Positions 7,608 to 16,065 are shown, numbered from the stretch's first letter. The stretch: DNA of 64,000 bases from JBQTKD01 sp052386455 (GCA_052386455.1 JBQTKD010000030.1:23732-87731), one strand, 5' to 3'. The notes: generated by a model from the sequence alone, not told the origin. A program made the numbers and translations.

Positions 7608-9378
7608 CCGTCGGTCGCCCCTGCGGGTCCCACCCGCGGGCCGCGTAGTACCCGGACACCATGGCGCGCAGGGACTCCTTGGATAGCGCGGCCTGCTCGC
7701 CGGACTTCAGGGTCAGCGGATCGGCCAGCAGGCGAGGCGGGAGGGTGTCGTCCGCGGCGGTGGCGCCCTCGCGCAGGTTGTAGAGCCGTTTGGCGCGCAC
7801 GATCCGGGCGGCTACGGCCTGCAGTTCGGCGGCGTCGAGGTCCCACCCGGTGATCGGGCGCAGCAACGCGGCCCATTCGGCCAGCGGATCGTCGTCGAAG
7901 ACCCCGCGCAGGAACGAACAGAGAATCAGGGAGTCCATCAGCGCGGCGCGGTCCTCGTGTTCGATGGCGACCCGCACGTGTTCGGCGCCCGCGTTGAATC
8001 GGTCGACCTCGCCCGTCAGGTCGGCCTGCCCGGTCCCGGAGCGGTTGTGGTCCGCACCTCGCGCGTTCACGGCCAGCCCGAGGGCGGAGGCCTGCATGGT
8101 GCGCGGCTCGAAGCCCGGCAGTTCCAGCCCCTTCACGTGGGGGGCGAACTCGCCCGATCCGCCGCCGACGATCTCCGCCGCGCGGCGCGATCCCTCCGCG
8201 AGCAGCCGGCCGAGCCCGGGGGAGCGGTGGCCGATCGCGGCGATGGCCCGCAGCACCGCCGTGCCGTCGCCGAAGCGCAGCCACGGCTCGTCGATCAGGC
8301 CGCGCGCCGCGCACTCCATGGCCCAGGCGATCGTGCCGCCGGCGGAGATGGTGTCGATGCCGTAGTCGTCGCAGCGGCCGCTGGCCAGCAGCACGTCGTC
8401 GGGATCCGTGACCCCGCACATCGGGCCGAGCGCCACCGCGTTCTGGTACTCCATGCGAAATTTGCGACCGCCCGCGCGCGGATAGATGTGCGTGCAGCCG
8501 ATCGTGCACGAGGCGCAGGTGCTGCGTGTCGAGCCGCGGAGCTGCTCCATCTCCCCGGCGTCGAGCCGATCGGCCGCCTCGAGTTCGACGTGCTGGAAGT
8601 TGTGCGCGGGCAGGGCGGCCACCGCGTTGTAGGCGAGCAGGTTGCCCAGGGTGCCCAGGGCCCGATGCGCCGAGGTGGCCGGCCCGACGCTGCGTGCGCG
8701 CAGATCGCGGGCCACGTCCAGCACGGCGGGCGGGTCGGCGACCTCTGCTCGAAGGGATCCGCGGACCAGCACGGCCTTGAGGTTTTTGGCGCCGAGCACC
8801 GCGCCGAGGCCGCCGCGCCCGGCGTGGCGGCCGTCGTGGCTGATCGTCGCGAATCTGACGCCCCGTTCGCCCGCGGGCCCGATCACGGCCGCCTGCCACC
8901 CGGGACCGAACCGTGCGCGAAGCATCGCCTCGGCCTCCTCGGCCCGCCGTTCGGCGAGCTCCGGCGCCGGCTCCAGCCGAACACCGTCGGCGTCGATCAG
9001 CAGCACCGAGAGTTCCTCGGCCAGGCCGCGAATCGCGATCGCGTCGTGCCCGGTCATCTTGCCTGCGATCGCGAACCGGCTGGAGGCCAGCGCGTCGGTC
9101 AGCAGGCCGGTCAGCGGCGACTTCCCGACGACGGCGAACTTGGCGCTCGTCGTCAGCGGCGTCCCGACCAGCGGCGAGAACACGAACAGGATCGGTGCCT
9201 CGGGCGCGAGTGGGTCGACGCCGGGCGGAGCGAGCTCGTGCAGCAGCCACGTCCCGAGACCGACCCCGCCGAGGTACTGGCGCAGCACCTGCTCGGGCAG
9301 CGGCAGCGCCGCCCCGGCCGCCTCGGTCCCGACGACGTTCACGACCAGGGCACGCCCGAAGTATCCGCCCGCCGTCAC
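7576..9378 (-). CDS. Tungsten-type aldehyde:ferredoxin oxidoreductase
   Basis: A 600-residue member of the aldehyde:ferredoxin oxidoreductase family, which oxidises aldehydes to acids, or reduces acids, with a tungsto-bispterin cofactor and one [4Fe-4S] cluster. It has the family N-terminus (GGYFGRALVVNV, YLGGVGLGTWLL), the pterin-site motifs (SGTGQADLTGEVD) and the cluster motif CASCTIGC (CxxCxxxC) with a later Cys in ILCSFLRG. Length matches the family. Start GTG 9376-9378 overlaps the stop of the MobA-like gene (GTGA), so translation is probably coupled. It is the last gene of the operon headed by the XecC-like flavoprotein, suggesting a role in the same alkene/epoxide metabolism. A second, nearly deleted copy lies at 1327-1449. 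Confidence 0.92.
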   Translation of the reverse strand: MTAGGYFGRALVVNVVGTEAAGAALPLPEQVLRQYLGGVGLGTWLLHELAPPGVDPLAPEAPILFVFSPLVGTPLTTSAKFAVVGKSPLTGLLTDALASSRFAIAGKMTGHDAIAIRGLAEELSVLLIDADGVRLEPAPELAERRAEEAEAMLRARFGPGWQAAVIGPAGERGVRFATISHDGRHAGRGGLGAVLGAKNLKAVLVRGSLRAEVADPPAVLDVARDLRARSVGPATSAHRALGTLGNLLAYNAVAALPAHNFQHVELEAADRLDAGEMEQLRGSTRSTCASCTIGCTHIYPRAGGRKFRMEYQNAVALGPMCGVTDPDDVLLASGRCDDYGIDTISAGGTIAWAMECAARGLIDEPWLRFGDGTAVLRAIAAIGHRSPGLGRLLAEGSRRAAEIVGGGSGEFAPHVKGLELPGFEPRTMQASALGLAVNARGADHNRSGTGQADLTGEVDRFNAGAEHVRVAIEHEDRAALMDSLILCSFLRGVFDDDPLAEWAALLRPITGWDLDAAELQAVAARIVRAKRLYNLREGATAADDTLPPRLLADPLTLKSGEQAALSKESLRAMVSGYYAARGWDPQGRPTATDASGPAAG

Positions 9379-10007
9379 GGCCGGCCTTCGAAGCGGGCGC
9401 GGACGGACGCGTACTCCGCGGGGTCGTTCACGTTCAGCACCGAGTGCAGCTCGGGGTCCGCCGCGGCCAGGTCGGGATCGGCGAGCAGGTCCGCCTCGCT
9501 CAGCGCCCGCACCGAGCAGTGCTCGAACAGCGCGTGCGGCCAGTGTTGCCCCGCCTCGAGCAGTTCGGAAACCAGCGGCGCGAGCGTGGCGCGGTATCCG
9601 GCCGCGAGCGGCTGGCGATAGCCGTGGACGTAGGGCAGCGCGACGTCGATCGAATCGTCGGCCAGTTCCGCGAGCACTCGGCGCACGTACGCAGGGTGCA
9701 GCATCGGCATGTCCGTCGCGCACAGGAACGCGATGCGGGCTCGGGCGCCGACGATCGCGAAGCCGCCGGCCAGCCCTTCGAGGGGCCCGCGTCCGGCGAC
9801 GGCGTCCCGGCCGATCTCGACGCCGTCGGGCAGGTCCGGAAGGTACTGGTCCGCGGCGCCCACGACGACGACGGGACCGGTCAGCGTCGCGCGCAGCATC
9901 GCGGCGGTGCGGAACAGGAGCGTGGAACCGTCCCACTCCAGTTCGGCCTTCGGGCTGCCCATCCGCGAGGAGCGCCCGCCGACCACCACGATTCCCGCAG
10001 CGTCCAT
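9375..10007 (-). CDS. mobA: MobA-like molybdopterin nucleotidyltransferase
   Basis: A 210-residue NTP-transferase related to MobA, which attaches GMP to molybdopterin. The nucleotide-binding signature VVVGGRSSRMGSPKAEL is at the N-terminus, ATDMPML supplies the metal-binding Asp, and a LNVNDPAEYA motif is at the C-terminus. It overlaps the aldehyde oxidoreductase start by four bases and follows the SDR gene by 24, so it belongs to the same operon. Known aldehyde:ferredoxin oxidoreductases use the pterin without an added nucleotide, which makes this partnership curious; it may instead be a housekeeping gene caught in the operon, or act on a related cofactor step. Confidence 0.82.
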   Translation of the reverse strand: MDAAGIVVVGGRSSRMGSPKAELEWDGSTLLFRTAAMLRATLTGPVVVVGAADQYLPDLPDGVEIGRDAVAGRGPLEGLAGGFAIVGARARIAFLCATDMPMLHPAYVRRVLAELADDSIDVALPYVHGYRQPLAAGYRATLAPLVSELLEAGQHWPHALFEHCSVRALSEADLLADPDLAAADPELHSVLNVNDPAEYASVRARFEGRP

Positions 10008-10031
10008 CGTCGCGATGCTACGGCGCGGAGG

Positions 10032-10805
10032 TCAGGTGGCGGTCATCCCACCGTCCGCGGCGAGGATCGTGCCGGTGCAGAATGCCGATTCCTCGCAGGC
10101 GAAGAACAGGGCCGCGTTCGCGATGTCCGCCGGCGTCCCGAGGCGCCCGATCGGGTACTTCGCTACGGTCGCGGCCATGCCCGCCGCGGGGTCGCCGCCG
10201 CCGCGCAACGCGATCAGATCGTCGATCATCGGCGTGTGCACGGTGCCGGGGCAGATCGCATTGACCCGGATCCGGCGCGGCGCAAGGTCCAGGGCCGCCG
10301 CCCGGGTGAACGCCACCACCGCGCCCTTCGAGGCGCAGTACGCGGCGGCGTTGGCGATGCCGACCAGCCCCGCCACCGATGCGGTGTTCACGATCGCCGC
10401 AGTCGCGCCCTCCGGCGGCGTCATGAACGGAAGAACCGCCCGGGTGCAGAGGAACACACCTTTCGCGTTGACCTCGAAGCAGCCGTCCCAGTCGGCCTCG
10501 CTCATCGTGGCCAGGGGAGCGAACCGGACCACGCCGGCGTTGTTGCACAGGACGTCGATCCGCCCGAGTGCCCCCGCCGCGGTCTCGAAGGCGGCGGTCG
10601 TCGACGCAGCACTCGCCACGTCCACCTCGACTGCGAGCGCGCGCCCACCGGCCTTCTCGATCAGCGCGGCCGTGTCGGCCGCGCCGTCGGGCGAGAGGTC
10701 GAGGACGGCGACGTGCGCGCCCTCCTCGGCGAAGCGCAGCGCCGTGGCGCGGCCGATGCCGGAACCGGCGCCGGTGACGACGGCGCCGCGGTTGGCCAGC
10801 CTCAT
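10032..10805 (-). CDS. Short-chain dehydrogenase/reductase
   Basis: A 257-residue classical SDR: dinucleotide motif TGAGSGIG, NNAG, catalytic Ser in NTASVAG and YCASK. An acidic residue after the second strand (VLDLS) suggests NAD rather than NADP. The start ATG 10803-10805 is one base past the stop of the XecC-like gene, so the two are co-translated. By context it may be a hydroxyalkyl-CoM dehydrogenase acting before the XecC-like enzyme, but it lacks the WRL arginine signature seen in the SDR at 17862, so the substrate is uncertain; it could handle the other enantiomer or an unrelated alcohol. Confidence 0.88.
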   Translation of the reverse strand: MRLANRGAVVTGAGSGIGRATALRFAEEGAHVAVLDLSPDGAADTAALIEKAGGRALAVEVDVASAASTTAAFETAAGALGRIDVLCNNAGVVRFAPLATMSEADWDGCFEVNAKGVFLCTRAVLPFMTPPEGATAAIVNTASVAGLVGIANAAAYCASKGAVVAFTRAAALDLAPRRIRVNAICPGTVHTPMIDDLIALRGGGDPAAGMAATVAKYPIGRLGTPADIANAALFFACEESAFCTGTILAADGGMTAT

Positions 10806-10806
10806 C

Positions 10807-12435
10807 TCAGAGGTCCCGCAACGGGCCGCCGACGCGCAGGCGGTGCAGCTGCGGGAAGCCCTCGTTGAGGAACAGTTCGTTCACGTCGGCCATCTGGTCC
10901 GCGGAGAACCCGCCGGGCATCTTGTGCAGCAGGTAGTCCAGGTACTGGAAGGCGTTGCGGACGCCGAAGGCCACGAACTGCAGGCCGAGGATCTTGCGGC
11001 TGTCGCCGTCGATCACGGACTTCAGCAGGCCGTTCTCGCCCATGCCCTCGAGCGCGAAGAACATGGAGCCGTCGCCGACGGGCAGCGCGCAGTCCTCGCG
11101 CGGGACGCCGTCCGGCGGAAGCTTGATGACGACCACGTTGGAGTACTGCTCGCGGGCCTCGGCCTCCGACAGCCCGGTCCACACCACCTCGTAGGTGGAG
11201 TGCAGGAAGTCCGGGTACATACCCTCGATCTCGTACTCGACGTGCTCGCCCATGATGTTGCGAGCCGCGACGATCCCGGACTTGCGCGCCTTGAACATCT
11301 CCCGCGGCCCGGGGATCATGTCGCCGCACGCGTAGACGCCGGGCACCGAGGTCTGCATCGTCGCATCGACGAGGAAGTGCCCCTTGTCGTCGGTCGCGCA
11401 GCCGAGGTGCGCGAACTCGTCGGTGAGCGGGCGTTCGCCGGTGCCGAGGAAGACCATGTCGCAGGCCGTCGTGAACTCTTCGTGCGTGGTCATGTTCCGG
11501 TAGGTGACGCTCTCCACCCGGTCGACGCCGTTGATCGAGACCGGCTCCATGTGGTCGAGGATGTCGATTCCGCGGCGCTTCATCGCGTCCTCGACCCACG
11601 TGCGCATGTCCTCGTCCACGTGGTGCAGACCCTTGGTCCGCATCAGCTGACTGCGCGTCACGATCGTGGTCGCACAACCGGTGGCCTGGAAGAACGAGCC
11701 GTACTCGATGGCGGTCTTGCCGCCGCCGATGACGACGCACCGGTTCGGCTCGAAGTCCAACCAGGCGGGGTCGAGCATGGTGGCGAAGTTGACGACGCCC
11801 TTGAGCTGCGTGCCGGGCACGTCCGGCGCAATCGGGCGAGCGCCGATCGACAGCACCAGGTTCTTGCACGTGAAGACGCGCCCCGCGACCTCGACGGTGT
11901 TCTTGTCGATCACCGTGGCCGGCGCGTTGAGGACGTACTCCATGTTCAGCTGTTCTTTGGACTGGAAGTTCATGATCCCGTGCGCGGAGCCGCGGGACTT
12001 CAGGAAGCCGTCGCGGATCTCGATGATCGACGCGCGCTTCTTGACGTCTTCGTAGTCCTCGCACCAGTACTTGTTGCTCATCAGGCGCGCGTAGTCGAGC
12101 ATGCGCGCGGCCTCGGAGAACACGTGGTGCGGCACGCACGCCTCGTGCGGGCAGGAGCCGCCGAGGAAGGGCCACTTGTCGATGACCAGCTGGCGGCCGC
12201 CGCGGGCGCGGAGGAACGCGGAGCCGAACCGGCCGGCGGCGCCGCCGCCGATGTAGATCGCGTCGTACTCGCGGTCGTCGACCTCGGGCGGCGCGACGTT
12301 CCAGATCGGACCCAGCGAGGGGTCCTCCATGTAGGTGTCGACGAGCGGACCCCACTCGCCCAGCGAGATGAACTCGCCCCAGATGTTGCGGCCTTCGGTG
12401 CTCTGCATGCCGGTTGCCTCGCTTCGCTCGGTCAC
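10807..12435 (-). CDS. xecC: 2-Ketopropyl-CoM oxidoreductase/carboxylase-like flavoprotein
   Basis: A 542-residue flavoprotein disulfide oxidoreductase close to 2-ketopropyl-CoM carboxylase (XecC), which cleaves ketopropyl-CoM and carboxylates the product to acetoacetate. FAD motif IYIGGGAAG is followed by redox pair Cys95/Cys100 in GGSCPHEACVP, HGIMNFQSKEQLN, NADPH motif VIGGGKTAIEYG, second FAD motif VYACGDM, MFKARKSG and YPDFLH. These strings match my memory of Xanthobacter XecC far better than mercuric or glutathione reductases. Near the C-terminus GFPQLHRL carries Phe527 and His531 where classical reductases have His/Glu. Start GTG 12433-12435 has GAGGAGG just upstream; ATG 12408 and GTG 12462 are alternatives. 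It heads the minus-strand operon, divergent from the monooxygenase. Confidence 0.85.
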   Translation of the reverse strand: MTERSEATGMQSTEGRNIWGEFISLGEWGPLVDTYMEDPSLGPIWNVAPPEVDDREYDAIYIGGGAAGRFGSAFLRARGGRQLVIDKWPFLGGSCPHEACVPHHVFSEAARMLDYARLMSNKYWCEDYEDVKKRASIIEIRDGFLKSRGSAHGIMNFQSKEQLNMEYVLNAPATVIDKNTVEVAGRVFTCKNLVLSIGARPIAPDVPGTQLKGVVNFATMLDPAWLDFEPNRCVVIGGGKTAIEYGSFFQATGCATTIVTRSQLMRTKGLHHVDEDMRTWVEDAMKRRGIDILDHMEPVSINGVDRVESVTYRNMTTHEEFTTACDMVFLGTGERPLTDEFAHLGCATDDKGHFLVDATMQTSVPGVYACGDMIPGPREMFKARKSGIVAARNIMGEHVEYEIEGMYPDFLHSTYEVVWTGLSEAEAREQYSNVVVIKLPPDGVPREDCALPVGDGSMFFALEGMGENGLLKSVIDGDSRKILGLQFVAFGVRNAFQYLDYLLHKMPGGFSADQMADVNELFLNEGFPQLHRLRVGGPLRDL

Positions 12436-12599
12436 GCGACCTCCTCGTTGAAGTCGGGCCACCGTAGCGAGGGTAGGTCAGGTCTGGTCCCGTTCACCGT
12501 GGCGGGGAGTGGGCGATCAATCCTGTCTTCGAGGACAAGGTCGCCCGGGGCGCTCCGGGACGAGGATTCGAGGCACGCCACGGGCCTGGAGGAACAGCA
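12436..12599. promoter_or_regulatory. Divergent control region between xecC-like and monooxygenase operons
   Basis: The 164-base gap holds the ribosome-binding sites of both operons (GAGGAGG for the minus gene, TGGAGGAA at about 12584 for the plus gene). An imperfect 14-base palindrome, TGTCTTCGAGGACA, lies at 12524-12537. It overlaps GGACAAGG (12533-12540), a string found again upstream of the SDR operon at 17788-17795. It is a candidate operator for the PucR/MEDS regulators; this is inference. Confidence 0.4.
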
Positions 12600-14087
12600 A
12601 TGACGCTGCTCAAGCGCGAGGAATGGCACGACATCACCCGCCTCACCGACTGGGACTTCACCTACGTTCCGAAGGACGCGGCATTTCCGGAGTGGATGTC
12701 CGGCGGCGGCCAGACCGACGAAAAGCGCTGGGCCCAGTGGCGCGAGGACTACCGCTGCACCTACCGGGAGTACGTCGCCACGCAGCGGGAGAAGGACACG
12801 GCCGCCTACTCGGTGAAGGCCGCGGTGGCGCGCTCGTCGCTCTACGACGATCTCGACGAGGGGAGCAAGACCAACTCGAAGCTGCACTTCGGATCGCTCT
12901 CGCTGATCGAGTACGTCGCTGTCCCGGCCGAGCTGTGCATGGCTCGCTTCGGCCTGACCGGCGGTTGGCGGAACATGGCCGTGCTCGGTGCGATGGACGA
13001 GATGCGCCACACGCAGCTGAATCTCTTGTTCGCCCACGAGCTCGTGCCCAAGCACATCCACTACGACTGGGCGCAGAAGGCCTACCACACGGACAACTGG
13101 GCGATCATCGCCGGCCGAGCGTTCTTCGACAACACGATGGTCGCCACCTCGGCCGTCGACATCGCTCTCGGCCTGCCGTTCACGGTCGAGACCGGGTTCA
13201 CGAACCTGCAGTTCGTCGCGCTCGCCGCCGGCGCGCTCGAGGCCGGCGACGTGAACTTCGCCAACCTCATCTCCTCGATCCAGACCGACGAGGCCCGCCA
13301 CGCGCAGCAGGGCGGCCCGACGCTGGAGGCCGTGCTCGAGAACGACCCCGAGCACGCGCAGTGGATCATCGACAAGACGTTCTGGGTCTGTCAGCGCCTG
13401 TTCTCGATCGTCACCGGCCCGTCGATGGACTACTACACGCCGCTCGCCTCGCGCGAACAGTCGTACAAGGAGTTCATGCAGGAGTGGATCTGCGATCAGT
13501 TCATGCACTCCATCGAGGACTACGGCCTGCGGCGGCCGTGGTACTGGGACGAGTTCATGGACTGCCTCGACCACTCCCACCACTCCGGGCACCTCGGCAC
13601 GTGGTTCTACCGGTGGACGCTGTTCTGGAACCCCGACGCCGGCGTCGGCAAGGCCGAGCGCGAATGGCTGCAGTCCAAGTACCCGGACTGGGAGGAGCAC
13701 TGGGGCCCGATGTGGGACCAGGTCATCCACAACGTCAACGACGGACGCCCGGACCTGACCCTGCCGAACACGCTGCCGTGGATCTGCAAGATGTGCAATC
13801 TCCCCGTGGGCTGCGCGACCTCGCCCAAGTCGGCGAAGTACCCGGTGCGCCCGTACAAGATCGTGCACAACGGCAAGAAGTACTGGTTCTGCTCCGAGCC
13901 CTGCCGCAAGATCTGGTGGGAGGACCGGAACACGATGATCCACCAGCGCACGATCATCGACCGGCTCCTGCAGAAGGCCTTCGAACCCGCCGACCTGGTC
14001 GGTGCCTTCGACTACATGGGAATCTCCTCGGAGGAGATGGGCGACGACGCGCGAGGCATGTCGTGGGCCTTCGAGTACCAAACGTGA
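12600..14087 (+). CDS. Diiron monooxygenase alpha (hydroxylase) subunit, toluene/alkene type
   Basis: A 495-residue homologue of TmoA/XamoA/IsoA, the catalytic subunit of soluble diiron monooxygenases. All six iron ligands are present: Glu104 (IEYVA), Glu134 and His137 (DEMRH), Glu197 (VETGF), Glu231 and His234 (DEARHAQQGG). Numbering matches toluene-4-monooxygenase as I recall it, and the active-site Thr201 is kept. The C-terminus is a YHS-like domain that here has Cys pairs CKMC and CSEPC, suggesting an extra metal site. RBS TGGAGG precedes ATG 12600. The gene overlaps the gamma-subunit gene by four bases. No beta subunit, effector, Rieske ferredoxin or reductase is nearby. Context points to alkene epoxidation. 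Confidence 0.93.
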   Translation: MTLLKREEWHDITRLTDWDFTYVPKDAAFPEWMSGGGQTDEKRWAQWREDYRCTYREYVATQREKDTAAYSVKAAVARSSLYDDLDEGSKTNSKLHFGSLSLIEYVAVPAELCMARFGLTGGWRNMAVLGAMDEMRHTQLNLLFAHELVPKHIHYDWAQKAYHTDNWAIIAGRAFFDNTMVATSAVDIALGLPFTVETGFTNLQFVALAAGALEAGDVNFANLISSIQTDEARHAQQGGPTLEAVLENDPEHAQWIIDKTFWVCQRLFSIVTGPSMDYYTPLASREQSYKEFMQEWICDQFMHSIEDYGLRRPWYWDEFMDCLDHSHHSGHLGTWFYRWTLFWNPDAGVGKAEREWLQSKYPDWEEHWGPMWDQVIHNVNDGRPDLTLPNTLPWICKMCNLPVGCATSPKSAKYPVRPYKIVHNGKKYWFCSEPCRKIWWEDRNTMIHQRTIIDRLLQKAFEPADLVGAFDYMGISSEEMGDDARGMSWAFEYQT

Positions 14088-14350
14088 GCACCGCGGTGGA
14101 GATCCCGGTGCAGGCGCTCTTCCAAGGCGACTTCCTGACCTTTCTGGTGGTGTTCGAATCCACCGACACCGTGGATCAGGCGTGCGAGAAGGTCGCCGAA
14201 GGCGTGGTTGGCCGCCGCTTCCCGCCCCGAGACGGCGGCTACGAGATGCGGCTAGAAGACGGGACGCTGCTTGCTCCCGATGCAGTACTGGCGGACGTGG
14301 GCCTGGAACCAGAGGATTACGTCGTAGTCAGCTTCCGCAATGGCGCGTGA
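14084..14350 (+). CDS. Monooxygenase gamma subunit, TmoB-like
   Basis: An 88-residue protein matching TmoB, the small ubiquitin-fold gamma subunit of toluene-type diiron hydroxylases: QGDFLTFLVVF, DTVDQACEKVA, RRFPPRDGG, LEPEDYVVVSF. TmoB packs on the alpha subunit and has no catalytic residues. Start GTG 14084 overlaps the alpha-subunit stop (GTGA), giving translational coupling. In toluene monooxygenase operons the gene after tmoB encodes the Rieske ferredoxin; here the next gene, 15 bases on, is a CoM-transferase-like enzyme instead. Confidence 0.88.
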   Translation: MSTAVEIPVQALFQGDFLTFLVVFESTDTVDQACEKVAEGVVGRRFPPRDGGYEMRLEDGTLLAPDAVLADVGLEPEDYVVVSFRNGA

Positions 14351-14365
14351 GTCGAGGAGAGATCG

Positions 14366-15442
14366 ATGAAGGTTCGAGGCGAAGAGGTCCTGCTGCCGAC
14401 CACGCACGTCGGGTCGTATCCCAGGCCGATCTACATGCAGGGCAAGGTCTTCGACAACGGCATCGACGCGCCGGAGTTCCCGAGCTTCCGCACGCGCGAG
14501 CTCTACCGGCACGCCGTTTCCGGCGTGATCCGCGACCAGGAGCGCATCGGTCTGGACATCGTCACCGACGGCGGCCAGCACTACGAGAACGAGACCGACT
14601 ACGAGCTGTCCGAGCTGTTCCACTACATGCCCAACCGGTTCAAGGGGATCCGGCCCTACGGCGACCGCATGGTCGTCGGCGTGTACGACATGCCGATCTA
14701 CAAGCCGCTGATCCACGACGAGATCGAGTGGTACCGCCCGGTGTGGAAGCCGGTGATCGAGGCGTGCAAGGACGCCACCGACAAGCCCGTCAAGATCAAC
14801 ACGGGCCTGGGTCCGGTGTCGATGGCGCTGCTGAGCACCAACGGCCACTACGGCGATCTGCCGAGCGTGGCCAAGGCCTACGCCCGCGCCTACAACGCCG
14901 AGTTCAAGGACATGGCCGCCCGCGGCGTTGACCAGATCAGCTTCGCCGAGGCGCTGCCGATCGTGTTCGCGCTGCTCGACCCGGCCGACTGGATGATCGA
15001 GGCGATCAACATCGCGTTCGAAGGCGTGGAGTGCTACCGGGTCGCGCACATGTGCTACGGCCACGAGGAGGGCCAGAACGCCGTGCCCGACTCGGGCGCG
15101 ATGGGCAGCAAGATCTTCCCGTGGGCCTTCGACATCGACGTCGACCAGCTCCACATCGAGATGGCCAGCCACAACTTCGAGGACACCAAGGCGCTGACCC
15201 AGTGGCCGGCGGACAAGGACCTCGGCATCGGCGCCATCGACGTCAAGCGCCTGGCCGTCGAGCCGGTCGCGAAGATCGCCGACTGGATCCGTTCCACGAT
15301 CGCGATCGTGCCGCCGGAGCGCGTGTGCATCTCGACCGACTGTTCGATCGCCTCGATGCGCCACGTCGTCGCGCAGAAGAAGCTCTCGGCGATGGTCGAG
15401 GCCACGAACATCGTGCGCGCGGAACTCGAGGGCACTACGTGA
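14366..15442 (+). CDS. MetE-fold epoxyalkane:CoM transferase-like enzyme (copy 1)
   Basis: A 358-residue protein of the family containing the methionine synthase (MetE) catalytic domain and epoxyalkane:coenzyme M transferase. These enzymes use zinc to activate a thiol. The HxC zinc motif is His228-Met-Cys230 (VAHMCYG), with the distal ligand Cys326 in CISTDCS and a possible Glu265 ligand. N-terminus LLPTTHVGSYPRP is typical. It has no folate- or homocysteine-domain duplication, so it is not MetE itself. It follows the monooxygenase genes (GAGGAGAG RBS) and overlaps the MEDS gene by four bases, so opening of an epoxide by CoM or another thiol is the natural guess. It differs clearly from copy 2 at 18622. 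Confidence 0.8.
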   Translation: MKVRGEEVLLPTTHVGSYPRPIYMQGKVFDNGIDAPEFPSFRTRELYRHAVSGVIRDQERIGLDIVTDGGQHYENETDYELSELFHYMPNRFKGIRPYGDRMVVGVYDMPIYKPLIHDEIEWYRPVWKPVIEACKDATDKPVKINTGLGPVSMALLSTNGHYGDLPSVAKAYARAYNAEFKDMAARGVDQISFAEALPIVFALLDPADWMIEAINIAFEGVECYRVAHMCYGHEEGQNAVPDSGAMGSKIFPWAFDIDVDQLHIEMASHNFEDTKALTQWPADKDLGIGAIDVKRLAVEPVAKIADWIRSTIAIVPPERVCISTDCSIASMRHVVAQKKLSAMVEATNIVRAELEGTT

Positions 15443-16065
15443 TTTCGATCCGCCCTGCGGACGAGTTCGTCGCGGACCCCGGGGAGGGCACGCACATCGT
15501 CGTGCTCTACCGGGGTTCGGACGGACGCGACGAAGTCCTGGTCCCGTACCTGGCCGGCGCCCGCGCGCTCGACGAGGGCGCGCTGTGCATCACCGCCACC
15601 GACCCGCACGTGTTCGCCGAAGCGGTGGACGACGCCGCCGGGGCCACGGGTACCGTCGAGGTGCTTCGGACCGCGGACTCCTATCTGCGCGGCGGTACCT
15701 TCTCCGGGGCGGCGATGACCGGCTGGTTGCGGCAGGTCGGTCAGGCGGCGCCGCGTGGGTCGGATGCTCGGCGCCTCCGCATCGCGGGAGACCTCCGCTG
15801 GATCGAAGGACTCGACGCGGAGGGTTTCGATGAGCTCATCGAATACGAGACCAGCCTCAATTCCGTCGCGCCCGCCTGTCGCCACACCCTCGCCTGCTTC
15901 TACGATCTCGGCCTGCTCGATGCGGACAGGATCGTGGCGCTGCTCGGTGCCCACCCGCAGGTGGTCATCGACGGCGCCCTGTGGGACAGCCCCTTCTACG
16001 TGGACGCCAGCGAGGCGGACCGGGCCGCGGCCCTCGACGCCTGCGCGCGGACCGCGCCGAGGTGA
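15439..16065 (+). CDS. MEDS-domain sensory protein
   Basis: A 208-residue protein whose first 150 residues match the MEDS domain (sensory domain of methanogen and methylotroph regulators such as DcmR): GTHIVVLYRG, EVLVPYLAGARALDEGALCIT, then RIAGDLRWIEG and CFYDL in the C-terminal part. It has no DNA-binding domain, so it probably signals through a partner. Start GTG 15439 and stop 16063-16065 both overlap neighbours by four bases (GTGA), placing it tightly between the CoM-transferase-like gene and the PucR-type regulator. The two likely form one sensing unit for the alkene, epoxide or CoM adduct. I recall a similar MEDS/PucR pair in mycobacterial ethene clusters but cannot verify it here. 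Confidence 0.8.
   Translation: MISIRPADEFVADPGEGTHIVVLYRGSDGRDEVLVPYLAGARALDEGALCITATDPHVFAEAVDDAAGATGTVEVLRTADSYLRGGTFSGAAMTGWLRQVGQAAPRGSDARRLRIAGDLRWIEGLDAEGFDELIEYETSLNSVAPACRHTLACFYDLGLLDADRIVALLGAHPQVVIDGALWDSPFYVDASEADRAAALDACARTAPR

Noticed and set aside
10807..12435. Mercuric reductase or dihydrolipoamide dehydrogenase
   Set aside because: The redox pair spacing fits all of them, but HGIMNFQSKEQLN, MFKARKSG and the missing C-terminal His-Glu pair point to the 2-ketopropyl-CoM carboxylase group.
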